Shown here piece after piece: positions 19,313 through 30,425 of a DNA stretch of 64,000 nt. The notes below the pieces were generated by a model, which saw only the letters and a program-made list of their open reading frames with translations, had not been told where the DNA came from and ran no database searches. Numbering within the stretch: the first letter of the stretch is position 1; every line of letters starts with the position of its first letter. A program made the position numbers and the translations under genes. Source of the DNA: Drosophila persimilis (taxonomy: Eukaryota; Arthropoda; Insecta; Diptera; Drosophilidae); assembly GCF_003286085.1 (NCBI RefSeq), contig NW_020825313.1:2976001-3040000 (forward strand), given 5' to 3'.

Positions 19313-21344
19313 CTAGAATGGGCCGCAGAAATCTACCCCACAAATCAAAAAGGGGCGAGCTCTTCGCACTCTATGAGCTGGCAAGTTTCCCATGATCTGT
19401 CCCTGTAGGACTGGCTTGTATCGGACACAGTTCACACAATTTCTTAGGATCCTTGTGCATGATTCTCGAGCATTAATTAGCCAGACCTGGTGCCTTAGTA
19501 ACGAAACCATGACTTTGGTGCCTGCATGATAGTGAGTCCGATGCAAATTGCGAAAATAGAGCGTCACGAACTGCGACTTCTGCGACAGCAGCAGAGGAAA
19601 TTTGCCGTCGTATGGAATTTCTGCGTTGAGCAACCTGCATCACACACGAATCAGTCGAAGCGTTACTCCGTCGAGCTCGCTCGAATGTATGAAAGAGTTG
19701 AGTCGCTGGAGATGCGGTGACAGGTGATGAGACCTTAAGTTCTTTAGCTGACAGAACGACCTCTCGACTACGCTTGCTTCCTTGTGGGAACCGGTTTACA
19801 TACGCCATAATCCGAAGCAATTTCTCAAAAGAAGAGCAACTTTCAATCAACTCGATGAACTCATTGGCCTGACACTTTGCCACTGAATGTGTCGCCAAAC
19901 ACCTCTTGTTTTCCGACCGTTCCATTTCTGGGGACAACTCAACCTGATGTAGACATGGCCACTCCTTAGAATTCCTGAGCAGGAATTGGTGACCATCAGT
20001 CCACAATGAGCACTTTACACCGTCTACGTCTGATCCACGTGACACTAAATCGGCTGGGTTTTGCTCAGTAGGAACGTGCCGCCAAATCACACCACTTGAA
20101 GATTCCTGGATTTCAGCAACCCTATTTGCCACAAACGTTGCTGCCGGATCCCTTTCCAGCCAGTACAAGGTGACTTGGGAGTCCGACCAAAAGTTTACAC
20201 TTTCGATCATGAATTTGTTCAGAAGCGGTTTTACTTGAGCCCATAAAGTGGATAACAGGAGTGCTGCGCACTCACTTTTTATGACTTGTGATGCAACAGG
20301 ATGAGACTCAGCATAAACGTCTGCCAATTCGACGAGACAGCGGATGGCCAGAAATGGAGCTGAGGCTGTCCCATAAGTAACCGTGTTCAGGCGATACGTT
20401 TGAACAACAGGATTAGCCTTCTCCCTCCACAGAATCAATTGGAAATTTCGGTGTTCTTCGGCGACCTGATCTTGCCTAAACATTTTGGAGATGTCAGCTG
20501 TGAGCGCAAAACGATTTAATCGAAATCGGGCAAGAGTTGCGTAAAGCTCCCTCTGTATAGTTGCACGCATCATCAAAGTCTCATTTAATGAAATTGAAGT
20601 CGACGTTTTGCTCGATGCATCGAAAACGACGAGTAGCTTGGTGGTTTTACTATCAGGTCTCAGGATATATTGATGTGGACTAAAGTAATGGTGTCCTGGA
20701 AGAGTGACTGGAATTAATGACATAAGGCCAAGGATGAGATACTCCATTATAAACATCATATACATGTCATGCAAACACGGATCCATTGCAAGTTTGCCAA
20801 TTGTTCAGCTGTATGTACAGCCTTCGACTTCTCTGAGACATGTTCCAATTCCCAAAAGCGCTCCACTAGAGAGTCGAGATAACAATGATCGCTACCAACA
20901 GCGATATTGCATACAATATGCTGCGTTGATGCTTTATATTTTCCTGATACAATCCATCCCAACAATGTTTTCTGGATTGATGGATGTTCGGAACTTGCCT
21001 TTAATTGGCCTCCACACATTAACTCAAAAAAGGTTTCTGCCCCTATCAATAAGTAGCTAAGTTTGCTAGCTGAAGGTTTGCTGGTATCTTCCATTGGGCG
21101 AAATTGACGACCTTATAACCCAAAAATCGAAATCAATGTTGTAAGCGTTGATACGAGATTGGACACAAGTATGAATCTTGTGCTTTATGACGGAAGAATT
21201 TTTTCCAACAGTTGTCATATTAAGACAGGAATCATCACGGCGTAGTCTTAGGCGCTGTGCTGGATCCTCGGACATAAAATTAATTTGGGAGCCGGAATCT
21301 AGAAGTGCCCGTGCATACTGAAATTGTCCGGACCGATCTCGCAC
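19313..21344 (-). pseudogene. BEL-2 pol pseudogene
   Basis: Protease with DSGS (about 21290), an N-terminal RT segment (FDASSKTSTSISLNE, ALTADISKMFR), RNase H (WSDSQVTLYW, EQNPADLVSRG) and the integrase HHCC finger (LHRTHYHAG...CVNCVRYKP), ending at FLICGVDFCGPF. The frame at 20786-19473 is open for 437 codons although RT is spliced directly to RNase H: after SQVIKSE the next residues are CAALLLSTLW, so the YVDD active site is deleted in frame. Confidence 0.8.
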
Positions 21345-22211
21345 CTTTATAGCAGCGGTAGCAAGAATAACCTGGCCAGCACTAGCAACGTGACTAGAAT
21401 TAGCTGTCTAAGGCTCAGACGATGACGAATGTTCTACAGGCGCAGAACTAGGCCCATTTGGCTGTGGCTCTACTCCGTATCGATGAAGCAAAGTGTTTTG
21501 GGGCTTAGAGCACTCTCGACATATTGCTGTCTTGCACCTCGTCACTGTATGACCTGGCTTCAAACAATTTATGCACAGTCGGAGTTGCTTGGTGATATCG
21601 AACCGTTGAAGAACAGAAAGAGCACTAAACGATTGACAATTGCTTATGGTATGATTCCCCGCTTGACAATAGCTACATTTCGAATCAGCTGGCCTATCCG
21701 TCTTTGCACATGAAACTAAAGATTAAGTGGGTCCTTCACTTGACTCTTCGGCAGCTATATGCTGATAGCCCCGATTCAACTGGGCTGTGCACTCGGACCA
21801 AGATGGTAGATTATCTTAATCCAGTTGCTCTTCGAACCGATACTTCGTTGTGGGATCTATTTTAGACATGCTATGTGAATTAGCATCGCGCTATTTATGT
21901 CTCTTTCACTTCCTAACGACTGCAGAGAGGAATAGATAGCTGACACCGTGTTAATGGGAGACCTTAGGAATGAAGCAGAAGCTTTTGTTGTGCTGGGAAT
22001 GTCAAACAACTATGAAACAGTATCAGAAAAGATCAAATATTTTTTGTCGTAAACATCCTTCAAACTATCAAGAGCTTTCTAATCATTTTCGTCACGCCTT
22101 AACTGTTACCAATGCATCGTCAATGACAGTAAGTGGTTAAATTTTTCCACATTTGTTAATATTGGGTCACTATGCACCAAACTCTCGAAAAGGCTTATAA
22201 AGTTTTTACAC

Positions 22212-22469
22212 TCAGCTCATATCCTCGACCGATGCTCGTAGATTGTTATTGGGATTTAAACAATCCACGTCTTCCTGTATATCCATCAACATTTTACAAT
22301 AATTTTCGGTCTGTTCGAGTCTGCATTTAATTTTAAGAGAGTTGAGCGAAATAGTTTGTTCTTCAAATACCGTTCTCACACGCCTTAGATCGCCCATCAC
22401 CGTATCGTGTCTTTGCATTGCTGTCACTAACTTTTGCAGGACTTTTGAACCCCCTCCTTCTTTTGGCAC
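22212..22469 (-). pseudogene. BEL-2 gag remnant
   Basis: An 85-codon frame beginning MPKEGGGSKVLQKL and resembling the N-terminal coiled region of BEL Gag proteins (ISLNSLKIKCRLEQ). Downstream Gag between 22200 and 21730 is recognisable only as short pieces. Confidence 0.55.
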
Positions 22470-23180
22470 TCATTCTGGCACTTTCTTTTAATTCAAGAGG
22501 GTCGAAAAGTAATGCACTGGGATTGGACAATGGTTAACCCATATACTGCAAGGTATGCAAAAACTATGCCGTCACAAAGTTCAACGTAATTGATTTACAA
22601 CAGAACGAAAAAACAAGAAATTTCCACAAAAAATTGTATCGGCTTCAATAGATAAATTTTCAACGGCAGAAACGGAAAAGTTGACAATTATCATGCTAAT
22701 GTACACATTAAAATGTTTTCAAAAAACTATGTATGGGCATCAGAGGGTTAACTCAGCGAAACAAACACAAATTATGCTGCCAATGCACACAACCAAATGC
22801 CGCCAAATTATGCACAATTTGGCGCAACGATAGCGTTACCGAAGTAAAGGCAGCACCAATAAGCGGTACTTCGCAAAATGATTAGCGAGTACAGTAAACC
22901 CTCATCAATTTGCACTTTTCTTCATTTGAAAAATATTCCACATATAACTATTTTATGTTTCTGGCTGTTCACTTTGGTTCATTTTATTGCTTTAAATTTT
23001 ATTTAATTGGTATTCCAATTCAAAAAGGTACCAAAAATTGAGACCAGTGACCAAATAGAGGCGCAACCAGCCAGCTAGAGCTCTATTCGCAACAGAACAG
23101 AAAGCAATGACTTGTGCCGAGGCAACGAAGATGCACTGTAGGTCACTGCGAATTTCCACGAAAATGCTGAATGCCTATGT
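22470..23180 (-). other. BEL-2 leader, noncoding
   Basis: No convincing frame. AT-rich with scattered TTTGGCGCAA-like pieces. It lies between the BEL-2 primer site and Gag and is interpreted as a degenerate leader. Confidence 0.45.
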
Positions 23181-23197
23181 CCCTGCTCGGGCGCCAA

Positions 23198-23254
23198 TGA
23201 AAATTCGGAAGACTTTTTCGAAATTAAATTATACGTTGACTCCGGTCCAGCGGC
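23198..23254 (-). repeat. 5' LTR remnant of BEL-2
   Basis: The last ~57 bp of an LTR on the minus strand, ending ...CCGAATTTTCA before the primer-like site. It shares the segment between CCGCTGGACCGG and ATAATTTAATTT with 18474-18506. The rest of the LTR is lost at the junction with LOA-A. Confidence 0.65.
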
Positions 23255-25214
23255 TTTCGGGGTTGAGTGTGAGGCTTTACCTGCTTTAGGGATGAAAACT
23301 ATCCTAGCCTTAAGCAAAGCTTGTGGTAATGTACATACCGCCAGTATCTTCCTGAAGATACATTTTAGCCAGTTGATGGCGTGTCCCCGGCCTTCTGAAT
23401 TTAGGACTGGATTACCTGGTCCGGGCCCGTTTTGTTAGGATCTGGTCCATTGAGGTTACCGGTCCCTCTCCTGGGAGGTGTGCCGGCTCGATGGTTGTGC
23501 ACACTGGGAAATGCGTGTCTAGTAGAATGTGTAGGGACTACTCACTGGAGTTGGTCCACGTACCATCATTCTTTTTAAGGTAACCTACCGAAGGGGCAGT
23601 TTTTGAGAGAACCTGCCGGAGTCTTGCGGCCTGCGACGTTTCCTCGATCTCGGAGCAACATTTTTGCCAGGAGGCTCTTTTTGCCTTTCTTTTTTATATA
23701 GTGCTAGACTGGTTTTATAGTCTGCCCAGTGAGTATCCTCGTTAGATTTTGTGGCTCTATTGAAGAGAGTCCTGCAGCTTCTGCGGAGGATGTCTAACTG
23801 TTTTCACAACCAAGGGGGCTTCTTCTTCCCCCTTGGTCTGTTAGGAGGGCATGCTGCCTTGACGGCTTTATTGCATGCTTCCGTGAACCTGTTCACAAGA
23901 CGGCTTAGGTCGTCTTTCGTGTTCGGGCATATAGGGCCATTAGGAGGGTGTAGTTTCTCCAGGGTTGTGCAATATATTTCCCAGTTGGTTTTTCTGGGAT
24001 TGATATAGTCGGTGTATACGGTCTCGGTCTCGATGTACCAATGGTCCGAGAAGGAATGGTCCTCTAGGACTTTCTAACTCTTGATTCTGTTTAATACTTT
24101 GTTTGGCACTATCGTGAGGTCGATAACGTCCTGCCAATTTTTAATTATAAAAGTGGGGTCGTTGCCCCGATTACAAATAAATAAGTTTGAGTCCAGGATG
24201 AAGCTGAAAAGTTAGTCACCCCTTACATTTGTGTCCGTGCTCCCCCATTGGGTGTGATGAGCATTGGCATCACAACCTATTGGCAGGTCTCTGAACGACT
24301 CTTCGCTATTATTGGCTAGTTTGCGAACAAGGTCGTTGGGAGGGTCATTTTCCTATAATAATTATAATTATGGAGCAGAAAGATATTTAGGTGCTTTCTC
24401 GCAAGTTAATTGTCTTGCTGTTGCTCTGGAACCACCCCATATCCTTGTAGACTGGTGGTGGTCCTGGGTCTACGTCGAGGAGATCGAAGCAGCGGTCGGC
24501 TAGTGCCGCTTCCACCCACTTCCACTGACTCCTTGGTATTCCCTCCTCTGCGATGCCTTTGTCGAGGACGACGATTAGCATCCTCTCCTTGCCGATCTGC
24601 GCAAAGGAGACGTTGGGCAGCACTCTGGAGCGCTTTTCCACCGGTCCAGGTGTCTCCTGCAAGCGCTGCCTTTTAGTTTGGGGACCCACCTTTTTCTGCT
24701 CTAAGGTGAACTCCGGGAGCACAGCCGAGGCCAATTCCACTTTCTTCAGCCAGTCGGCTGATGGGCTGGCTTTGCCGATGAACTATGTGCCCAGGACTCC
24801 TCTTATCGGCGTAGGTGTAGCGTTTGGCTTTGGCGCTTATGGACGGCAAGTCATCCCATTCCGCTATACCAGAAGGTCGGGCAGCCGCAATATTGCTTAG
24901 CTGCCTATCCAAGGTGTCAGCTTTGGGAGTTGCATTGCCACCCACTCCGGATTCGGGATGGGACCCCCTCGGGTTCGCACAGGGACCTTCCACCTTGCAG
25001 GTATTACCTGCTGTAGAGCCGGTAGGGCCAGTCCTTTGGGCCGCTGCCTTTCCGTGATTGGAATTACTTCCAGTAGGCATTTGGGGATAAGGAATGCCCG
25101 CTTATTCGCAGCTGACCTACCGAGGTAGGTCTTCCCCTATCCACAAACCGCGACCCGTCCGGTGGCCTCAGCTAAGCCCCCTTTGAGCCACCTCACGAGC
25201 TAGGTTATCAGACC
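23255..25214 (-). mobile_element. LOA-A LINE, 5' portion
   Basis: The 5' end of LOA-A, beginning at 25214 directly beside TAGTAAAATA (25215-25224), the same 10 bases that precede its 3' end at 5331-5340. On the minus strand: ORF1 (25080-24387), an endonuclease region too degenerate to follow fully (about 24370-24150), a pre-RT region with LFNRATKSNEDTHWADYKTSL (about 23770-23660), and the KARIVFIPKAGK motif at about 23300, where BEL-2 sequence begins. Confidence 0.8.
24387..25080 (-). pseudogene. LOA-A ORF1 pseudogene
   Basis: Two overlapping frames (25080-24673 and 24740-24387) hold the LOA ORF1. The upper one starts MPTGSNSNHGK and has DTLDRQLSNIA. The lower contains SFAQIGKERMLIVVLDKG and IPRSQWKWVEAALADRC, homologous to the GVVDRG...IPRDKWHLVE piece of LOA-B. 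One frameshift joins them. Confidence 0.65.
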
Positions 25215-25477
25215 TAGTAAAATAATGAACACCTGCAAATTCTAGCAAAGTGGCTATGTAATAGAGAAAACTCATCAGAAGGAACCAGTCCAGGGCAGTT
25301 GCATATTTGACTTTTGGAAAGTCAGTCCGTGAGTCCAAACTAATGGTTGATAGTATTTGAACTGCTGTTACACAGAGACCGACACGGTCGCTAGTGGCCT
25401 CAAGATGTATCCAAAATTATACCCAATACAATACCACGATCAAAATGCAGGGCACATAAACCCTTAAAGTATTTATT
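25215..25477 (-). pseudogene. Channel pseudogene, part 2 (TM1-TM3 exon)
   Basis: Continues the exon broken at 5340. It matches 31078-31345: TM3 and TM2 coding sequence, the beginning of the TM1 exon and part of the adjacent intron. Differences include a changed serine/isoleucine stretch and an extra C at the exon start (CATAAACCC). At about 25470-25478 it runs into BEL-4. Together with 4745-5340 it is one channel copy cut by a 19.9-kb insertion. Confidence 0.85.
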
Positions 25478-25489
25478 GTATTGAATTGG

Positions 25490-28035
25490 GCGGATTTGCA
25501 AACAGCGAAAGGGTTCATGTATTTGAACCGGTGACATCGGATCGGAATACACAAACTGAGATTTACATATGTCTTCCAATTGAGACAGTGTATTTTTTAA
25601 CATATTGCATTCTGTTACCAAATGCAACGGAATCGACTCATCGCAATCTAGTTTTTTAAGCCAAAGTTCCTGCAATAGGATCTTGCCTATTATGACGATA
25701 GGACTTAGCAAACCAAGACGGTCAAACAACTTAGATGTCACCGATAATATGTTCCGTTTTGTCGCTCGGAGATTCACAAATGAATTGCATGTTTTGAGCT
25801 TAAGGCATCGTCAGTAGGTAATCAAGAGATTCCTAATGCCATTGTCGACTCTAAATCCGAGATTGTTATGGGTTTATCTGTGCTCTCATATGCAGTGATC
25901 TCGGGTGAGTTCAAAAACCACTTAGTCAACTTAAACCCGGCGGTCTGAAGAACGTGAGACACTTCGGACTTTATTGCCCTTAGCTACTTTACGCATGCAG
26001 CACCAGCCAATAAGTCATCGATGTAAAAGTCGGACACAATAACGTTAGCGATACATCTGTTTAACATCGGCAGTCAAGGCAAGCCTGTGCAGGTGTGTCA
26101 TTCAAGGCCACCTGTGAGGACGTCTTGAACGAAGCTTCGAACACGACACGGAGCTTGAGGGCTCACGAAACACTGATGTGGAATAACGTAGGGTGGAGTA
26201 GACGGAATAGTATTGTCAGTAGGAGACATATGACCTATGGAGAGGTACACTTCCATGAATTCCAAGTACATTTTCTTCAACCCAGGGTAACGATACAATC
26301 TTCTTTCAAGCGGCAAAAACCGCTGTTTAGCAGGTTGTGGCATGACGTGTGGCAATTTTCTTGGTAGAAGGAATTTCTTCCAGTGACCAAAACTTTTGCA
26401 AGGTCCTATCGATAGACAATAGCAGCTCTTCACTGCAAACTCAAACTATTTTTAATTTGGGGAGCAGAAACATATCTTTCCGAAACAACTCAGCCAAGAA
26501 GGCTTTTTTAAAGAGTTGGAAAGGTTTGTGGCTTGTAGAAATAGGGATCTGCCAGTGGTAGGTTGTCTGGGATTCGCCAGTCAGTCACATTCACTGACTA
26601 GTCAGGGTGAAAACCTGAATATGATTTCAGGATCCAAAAATCAAAGGAGAACTCACTACTATTTATTCGCGACTTCTCCACTGTGTGTCTTTTATCCTTT
26701 ACTTGAGAATTAGATTCATTAATTCCAAGCAAGTTAATACAAGACTCCTTTCTACGGATCTGTAAGCGCTGAGCGGTCCTGAGCGGTAATAATATTATTT
26801 CGACATCCGGAGTCGAGCAGAGCTCTAGCCAAAATGTGTTCAAAGCTCTTAGTTCGGAAGCTTACGATCGACGTAGAAAAAATTACCCTGTCCAACGATG
26901 TTGCATGCAGAACATTTGACGTGGACGGTTGATCCTGATTTGACGGAGGAAAAGTACTCTCTTGGATTGTTGGCATCGCGAGACTATTAGCCGACACTGT
27001 GTATCGATGAAATAATGTATGATGTGAGCGGTTGAACACTCGACATTTATTGGCTTTGCGTTTTACAACAGCGGGGCCTTTTCGCAGACAATTAAGGATG
27101 CCGATTTGGCAAACTCAAACCTTTGCATAACCGAGAGACGAGAAAATGGAGGGCAATTTGACACTACATGGTCTCCTGAATTGCAATAGCTACAAGTTTG
27201 CTGAGTTCTACTGTTGGTGAAAGAGGGAGAAAAAGCAAACAAATTGATATTATTTTGCTTGCTTGGCATGACTTTTTCCTGCCTTGGCTTCGCCGGTTCT
27301 TCAGCAGACAGATGCTGGTATCGACGATTCAAGACGTTCTCAAAGTTGGACCAAAGCGGCAAATTCTCACAACTGCGCTGTTCAATCCACTGTTGTTTCG
27401 TCACTGGGTCGACTCTGTTCAAAACAAGATGAATGAGCATTGCATTCGAAAGTTTTGTGTTGTCTCCGATCGACAGTAACGATCCGTAAATCGACGAATC
27501 AATATCGATTAGATTTCTTAGAGACGGCAGATTGAACAATGTGGAAATATTATTCGTGAAATATTACTCGTTGTCATATACCCATTTTAGGCCAGACTTG
27601 GAACGCCCTTATTGTTTCTAATGCTTCATCAGAGAGGCACGAAATCAAATGATTACATTTTTCGATCACCGGTATGCTATTGTCGCTATGGACTAGTCTC
27701 TCAAAAGGGCTAATGAAATTTATTAGCTCCGAATGTTTACCGCTAAATTTTGGTAATGCCAGTTTCGGAATTCCAGCAGGAGTTGGGGCTGAAGAAGACA
27801 CTGGCCTCGTCACGCTTGTTGCATCAAAGGCGGCGATAAGCGACATTACCTATGCATCATCACCTGTTATCTCCTCGATTTGCTCTTGCAAATGGTTTGA
27901 CTCTTCAATTGAAGCATTCAAGCAAAATAATCTACAATGTAATTCCGGTAATTGCAAAGGAATCGACCCTTGCTCGACTCGACTTTTGAGCTTAATCTTT
28001 AAATCTTCAAGAATGGATTTACTGTTTTCAGCCAT
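25490..28035 (-). pseudogene. BEL-4 gag-pol pseudogene
   Basis: Gag start codon near 28035, LALPKFSG at about 27765, zinc knuckle CSYCNSGDH near 27170, protease DSGC near 26815, RT N-terminal pieces (26433-26098) and RNase H/RT end pieces (25777-25490). Multiple frameshifts. The same DSGC change as in BEL-3 shows that the protease was damaged in the common ancestor of the two copies. Confidence 0.8.
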
Positions 28036-28600
28036 AATACTTGTGTAGAACTTACGAAACAAACCACTATATTTATATTTATTTATTTTTTTAAAGTAAA
28101 ATGTTTGAACAAAATATTTGTTCAAAAAATTCAAAAATAATATACCCTACATATACAGGATAGCGCGTCACTTGGCGCACCGTTAAGCTCAAGAGCGGCA
28201 ACGAAAATTCTTCCAACAAATACAACGCAAGCAGCGGTGAAGAAGCGAAAGTGAAAACGCGACAGTGATTGCAGTAAATGATAGATGTATGTACCTAGAA
28301 TTGAAAGCGATGTGCAATGTTTTCAGCACAAGACAATTTACAGAAAGATCGAGACGTCTTTTGCACTGCTTTCAATTTTGTGCACAAATACCTCTGATTC
28401 CACTTTTGGATCTTTCAGTCCAACTGTTACTTTCCTTGTAGTATTACAGAGCATCCCTCGGCGGTAGCACAAATTATGCACAAAAACTAGGGTTTGGCGC
28501 GACCAACGCGATGATATTATGAAAAATGATTGGTGGTTGACACACACAGAAATTTCTTTGTGTCACTGTAACTTTGTTGTTGCCTATAATAAATTTACAG
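28036..28600 (-). other. BEL-4 leader
   Basis: The counterpart of the BEL-3 leader. It holds an AAGTGACGCGCTATCCTG-type motif (minus strand, about 28155-28172) also found in the BEL-1 leader. No coding capacity. Confidence 0.5.
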
Positions 28601-28702
28601 TCCACAGTACAGAAGACATTTTCTAATTAAAAAAAAAACCGAAAACTTTGGGTGGCTGTAATTTGTATTTATTTGGCGGAGCGAAAATAATCAGCAGTGA
28701 AG

Positions 28703-29753
28703 TTTTTATACCCGATACTCAAAATGAGTATTGGGGTATATTAGATTTGTAGTGAAAGTTTCCGACTCCATAAAGTATATATATTCTTGATCAGCATCAA
28801 TAGCCGAGTTGATTGAGCCATGTCTGTCTGTCCGTCTGTCCGTCCCTATCGGCGCCAAGTGCTCAAAGGCTATAAGAGCTAGAGCAGCGATGTTTTGGAT
28901 CCAGATTTCTTTAATATGTCACTGCTACAAGAATATTTCACAACTTCGCCCCGCCAACTTCCGCCCCCACAAAGGGCGAAAATCTGTGGCATCCACAATT
29001 TCGACGATACGAGAAAACTGCAGAATCGCAGAGAATGACTATATCTTCTAGAGTGTAAAATCTGAACCAGATCGTATAATTATTATAGGCAGAATCAAGA
29101 AAACAATTTCATTCTTTCTCGCTCTATCTCTCTCTAACACACAGGTTTCTTGGTCAGTTTTGCCAATTGCAAAATATAAGTTCAAGGATCTCAGAACCTA
29201 TAAGAGCCAGAGCAACCAAAATTTGGTATCCGCACTCCTGTGATATCGGACCGTTTTGTGTCACAATTTCGCCACACCCCCATCCGCCCCCGCAAAGGAC
29301 GAAAATCTGGGGCATCCACAAATCTCAGAGACTATTAAGGCTAGAGTAACCAAATTTGGTATCCGCACTCCTGTTGGATCTCATTATATAACATTTATCT
29401 CAAATTATGCCCCACCCCCTTCCGCCCCCACAAAAGACGAAAATCTGTTGCATCCACAATATTGCAGGTTCGGGAAAACCAAAAACGCAGAATCATAGAT
29501 AATGACCACATCTATCAGAGTGCTGAATCTGAATCTGATCGGATAATTTTTGTAGCCAAAAGCAAGAAATCAATTTGCAGTGGCTACGCAGCGCCCGACG
29601 TCACGCTCAGACTGATTTTCTCTCGCACGCACTCTTTGTCGTGTCGTGTGATATTAGCGGCGTCTGCCGGATGAGAGCCATACTGACTAAGTATCGGTTA
29701 TAACTGTAGAGTTGCGGTGTCCACAGCAACTCACATCGTTCCCCCTCGTTTTT
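28703..29753 (+). mobile_element. DINE-1/mini-me type element (copy b)
   Basis: Complete copy: TTTTTATACCCGATACTC start, hairpin CGATACTCAAAATGAGTAT, a (GTCY)n tract at 28817-28846, three related ~150-bp inner repeats, a GTCTGAGC-type block (antisense GA-rich), and the end ...CGTTCCCCCTCGTTTTT. It is inserted in the 3' flank of the channel gene. The inverted channel copy carries a mini-me at exactly the same flanking sequence (56439). Confidence 0.8.
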
Positions 29754-30425
29754 ATTAAAACCATTTGTATCCTTGCTTCCAGTAGCAAGCATAAAGAATT
29801 TTAAAAACGTTTCGGAGAAAAAACGAAGGATCGGAAAGAGTTCGGGCTTAATTTTGTAGCAAGGTAATAATTAGTGAGGCATTCAACTAGTATTTAAAAT
29901 AGCATTCAGCGCGCATTGGTATTTACCGCACCATCGATACACGCGGCGGGAAATACCAATAGTGAGATATCGGATAAGAAACATCGATAATAGAGTAAGT
30001 TCACTTTGTAAATGGCGATTGTGAGAGACAGACGCGCAGCTAATAAAAAAGAGTTATATCAAATCGCCGGGCTTGTGTTTTTATACCTAGACAGTTCACC
30101 CACGCACCGATATTGGTCACTACAATTCCCGGGTTAGACGGCCTACAATTTTATATCTTTTCATATCATATATCTTTTTGTTGGCGATTCAAAAGCCTGG
30201 TTGTTAGAACTCATTAAAATATAATTTAAATAAATATTTAAATAAATAAAATAGTTTTTGTGCCCCTTCGTCAGTTTTTCAATCATAATAAAAAAGGTAT
30301 ACAAATTTATTTCAATTTATTTCATGTTACAACTTTCATAAGGCACCCACCATCTATTTGCAGTAAGATACATTATTTAACCTAACGCCAAAAAAATTAT
30401 AGAAAACAACTACAGTCGAAGAAAG
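29754..30425. other. 3' flank of the channel gene
   Basis: AT-rich noncoding flank. Two parts (29754-29854 and 30148-30425) are found in inverted order at 56040-56438, so they belong to the duplicated locus. The solo LTR at 29855-30147 lies between them. No separate gene seen. Confidence 0.7.
29855..30147. repeat. Solo LTR with ATTT target duplication
   Basis: 293 bp starting TGTAGCAAGG and ending GGCCTACA, flanked on both sides by ATTT (29851-29854 and 30148-30151). It contains AATAAAAAAG on the plus strand and GGTATAAAAACAC on the minus strand, so orientation is unsettled. The inverted paralog (about 56340) has the uninterrupted site with a single copy of the 4 bp. The 4-bp duplication suggests a Ty3/Gypsy-type integrase; the family was not identified. 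Confidence 0.8.

Larger units (their letters stand above)
18474..23254 (-). mobile_element. Decayed BEL/Pao element (BEL-2)
   Basis: A minus-strand BEL inside LOA-A. Order on the minus strand: LTR tail (23254-23198), primer-like site TTGGCGCCCGAGCAGGG (about 23197-23181), leader, Gag remnant (22469-22212), protease (21344-21066), RT/RNase H (20786-19740), integrase zinc finger (19633-19313), integrase C-terminal remnants (about 19070-18800), and a 3' LTR (18782-18474). Both LTRs are truncated, and the LOA-A RT core expected between the two flanks is missing, so the insertion was accompanied or followed by deletions. Confidence 0.8.
25478..28700 (-). mobile_element. Decayed BEL/Pao element (BEL-4)
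   Basis: Closely similar to BEL-3 at 640-3666 along its whole length, but it retains an RT segment (26050-26500) absent there and has a small Gag deletion near 27850. It ends in an LTR remnant (about 28605-28695) that BEL-3 mostly lacks. It lies between the split channel copy and mini-me copy b. Confidence 0.8.
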
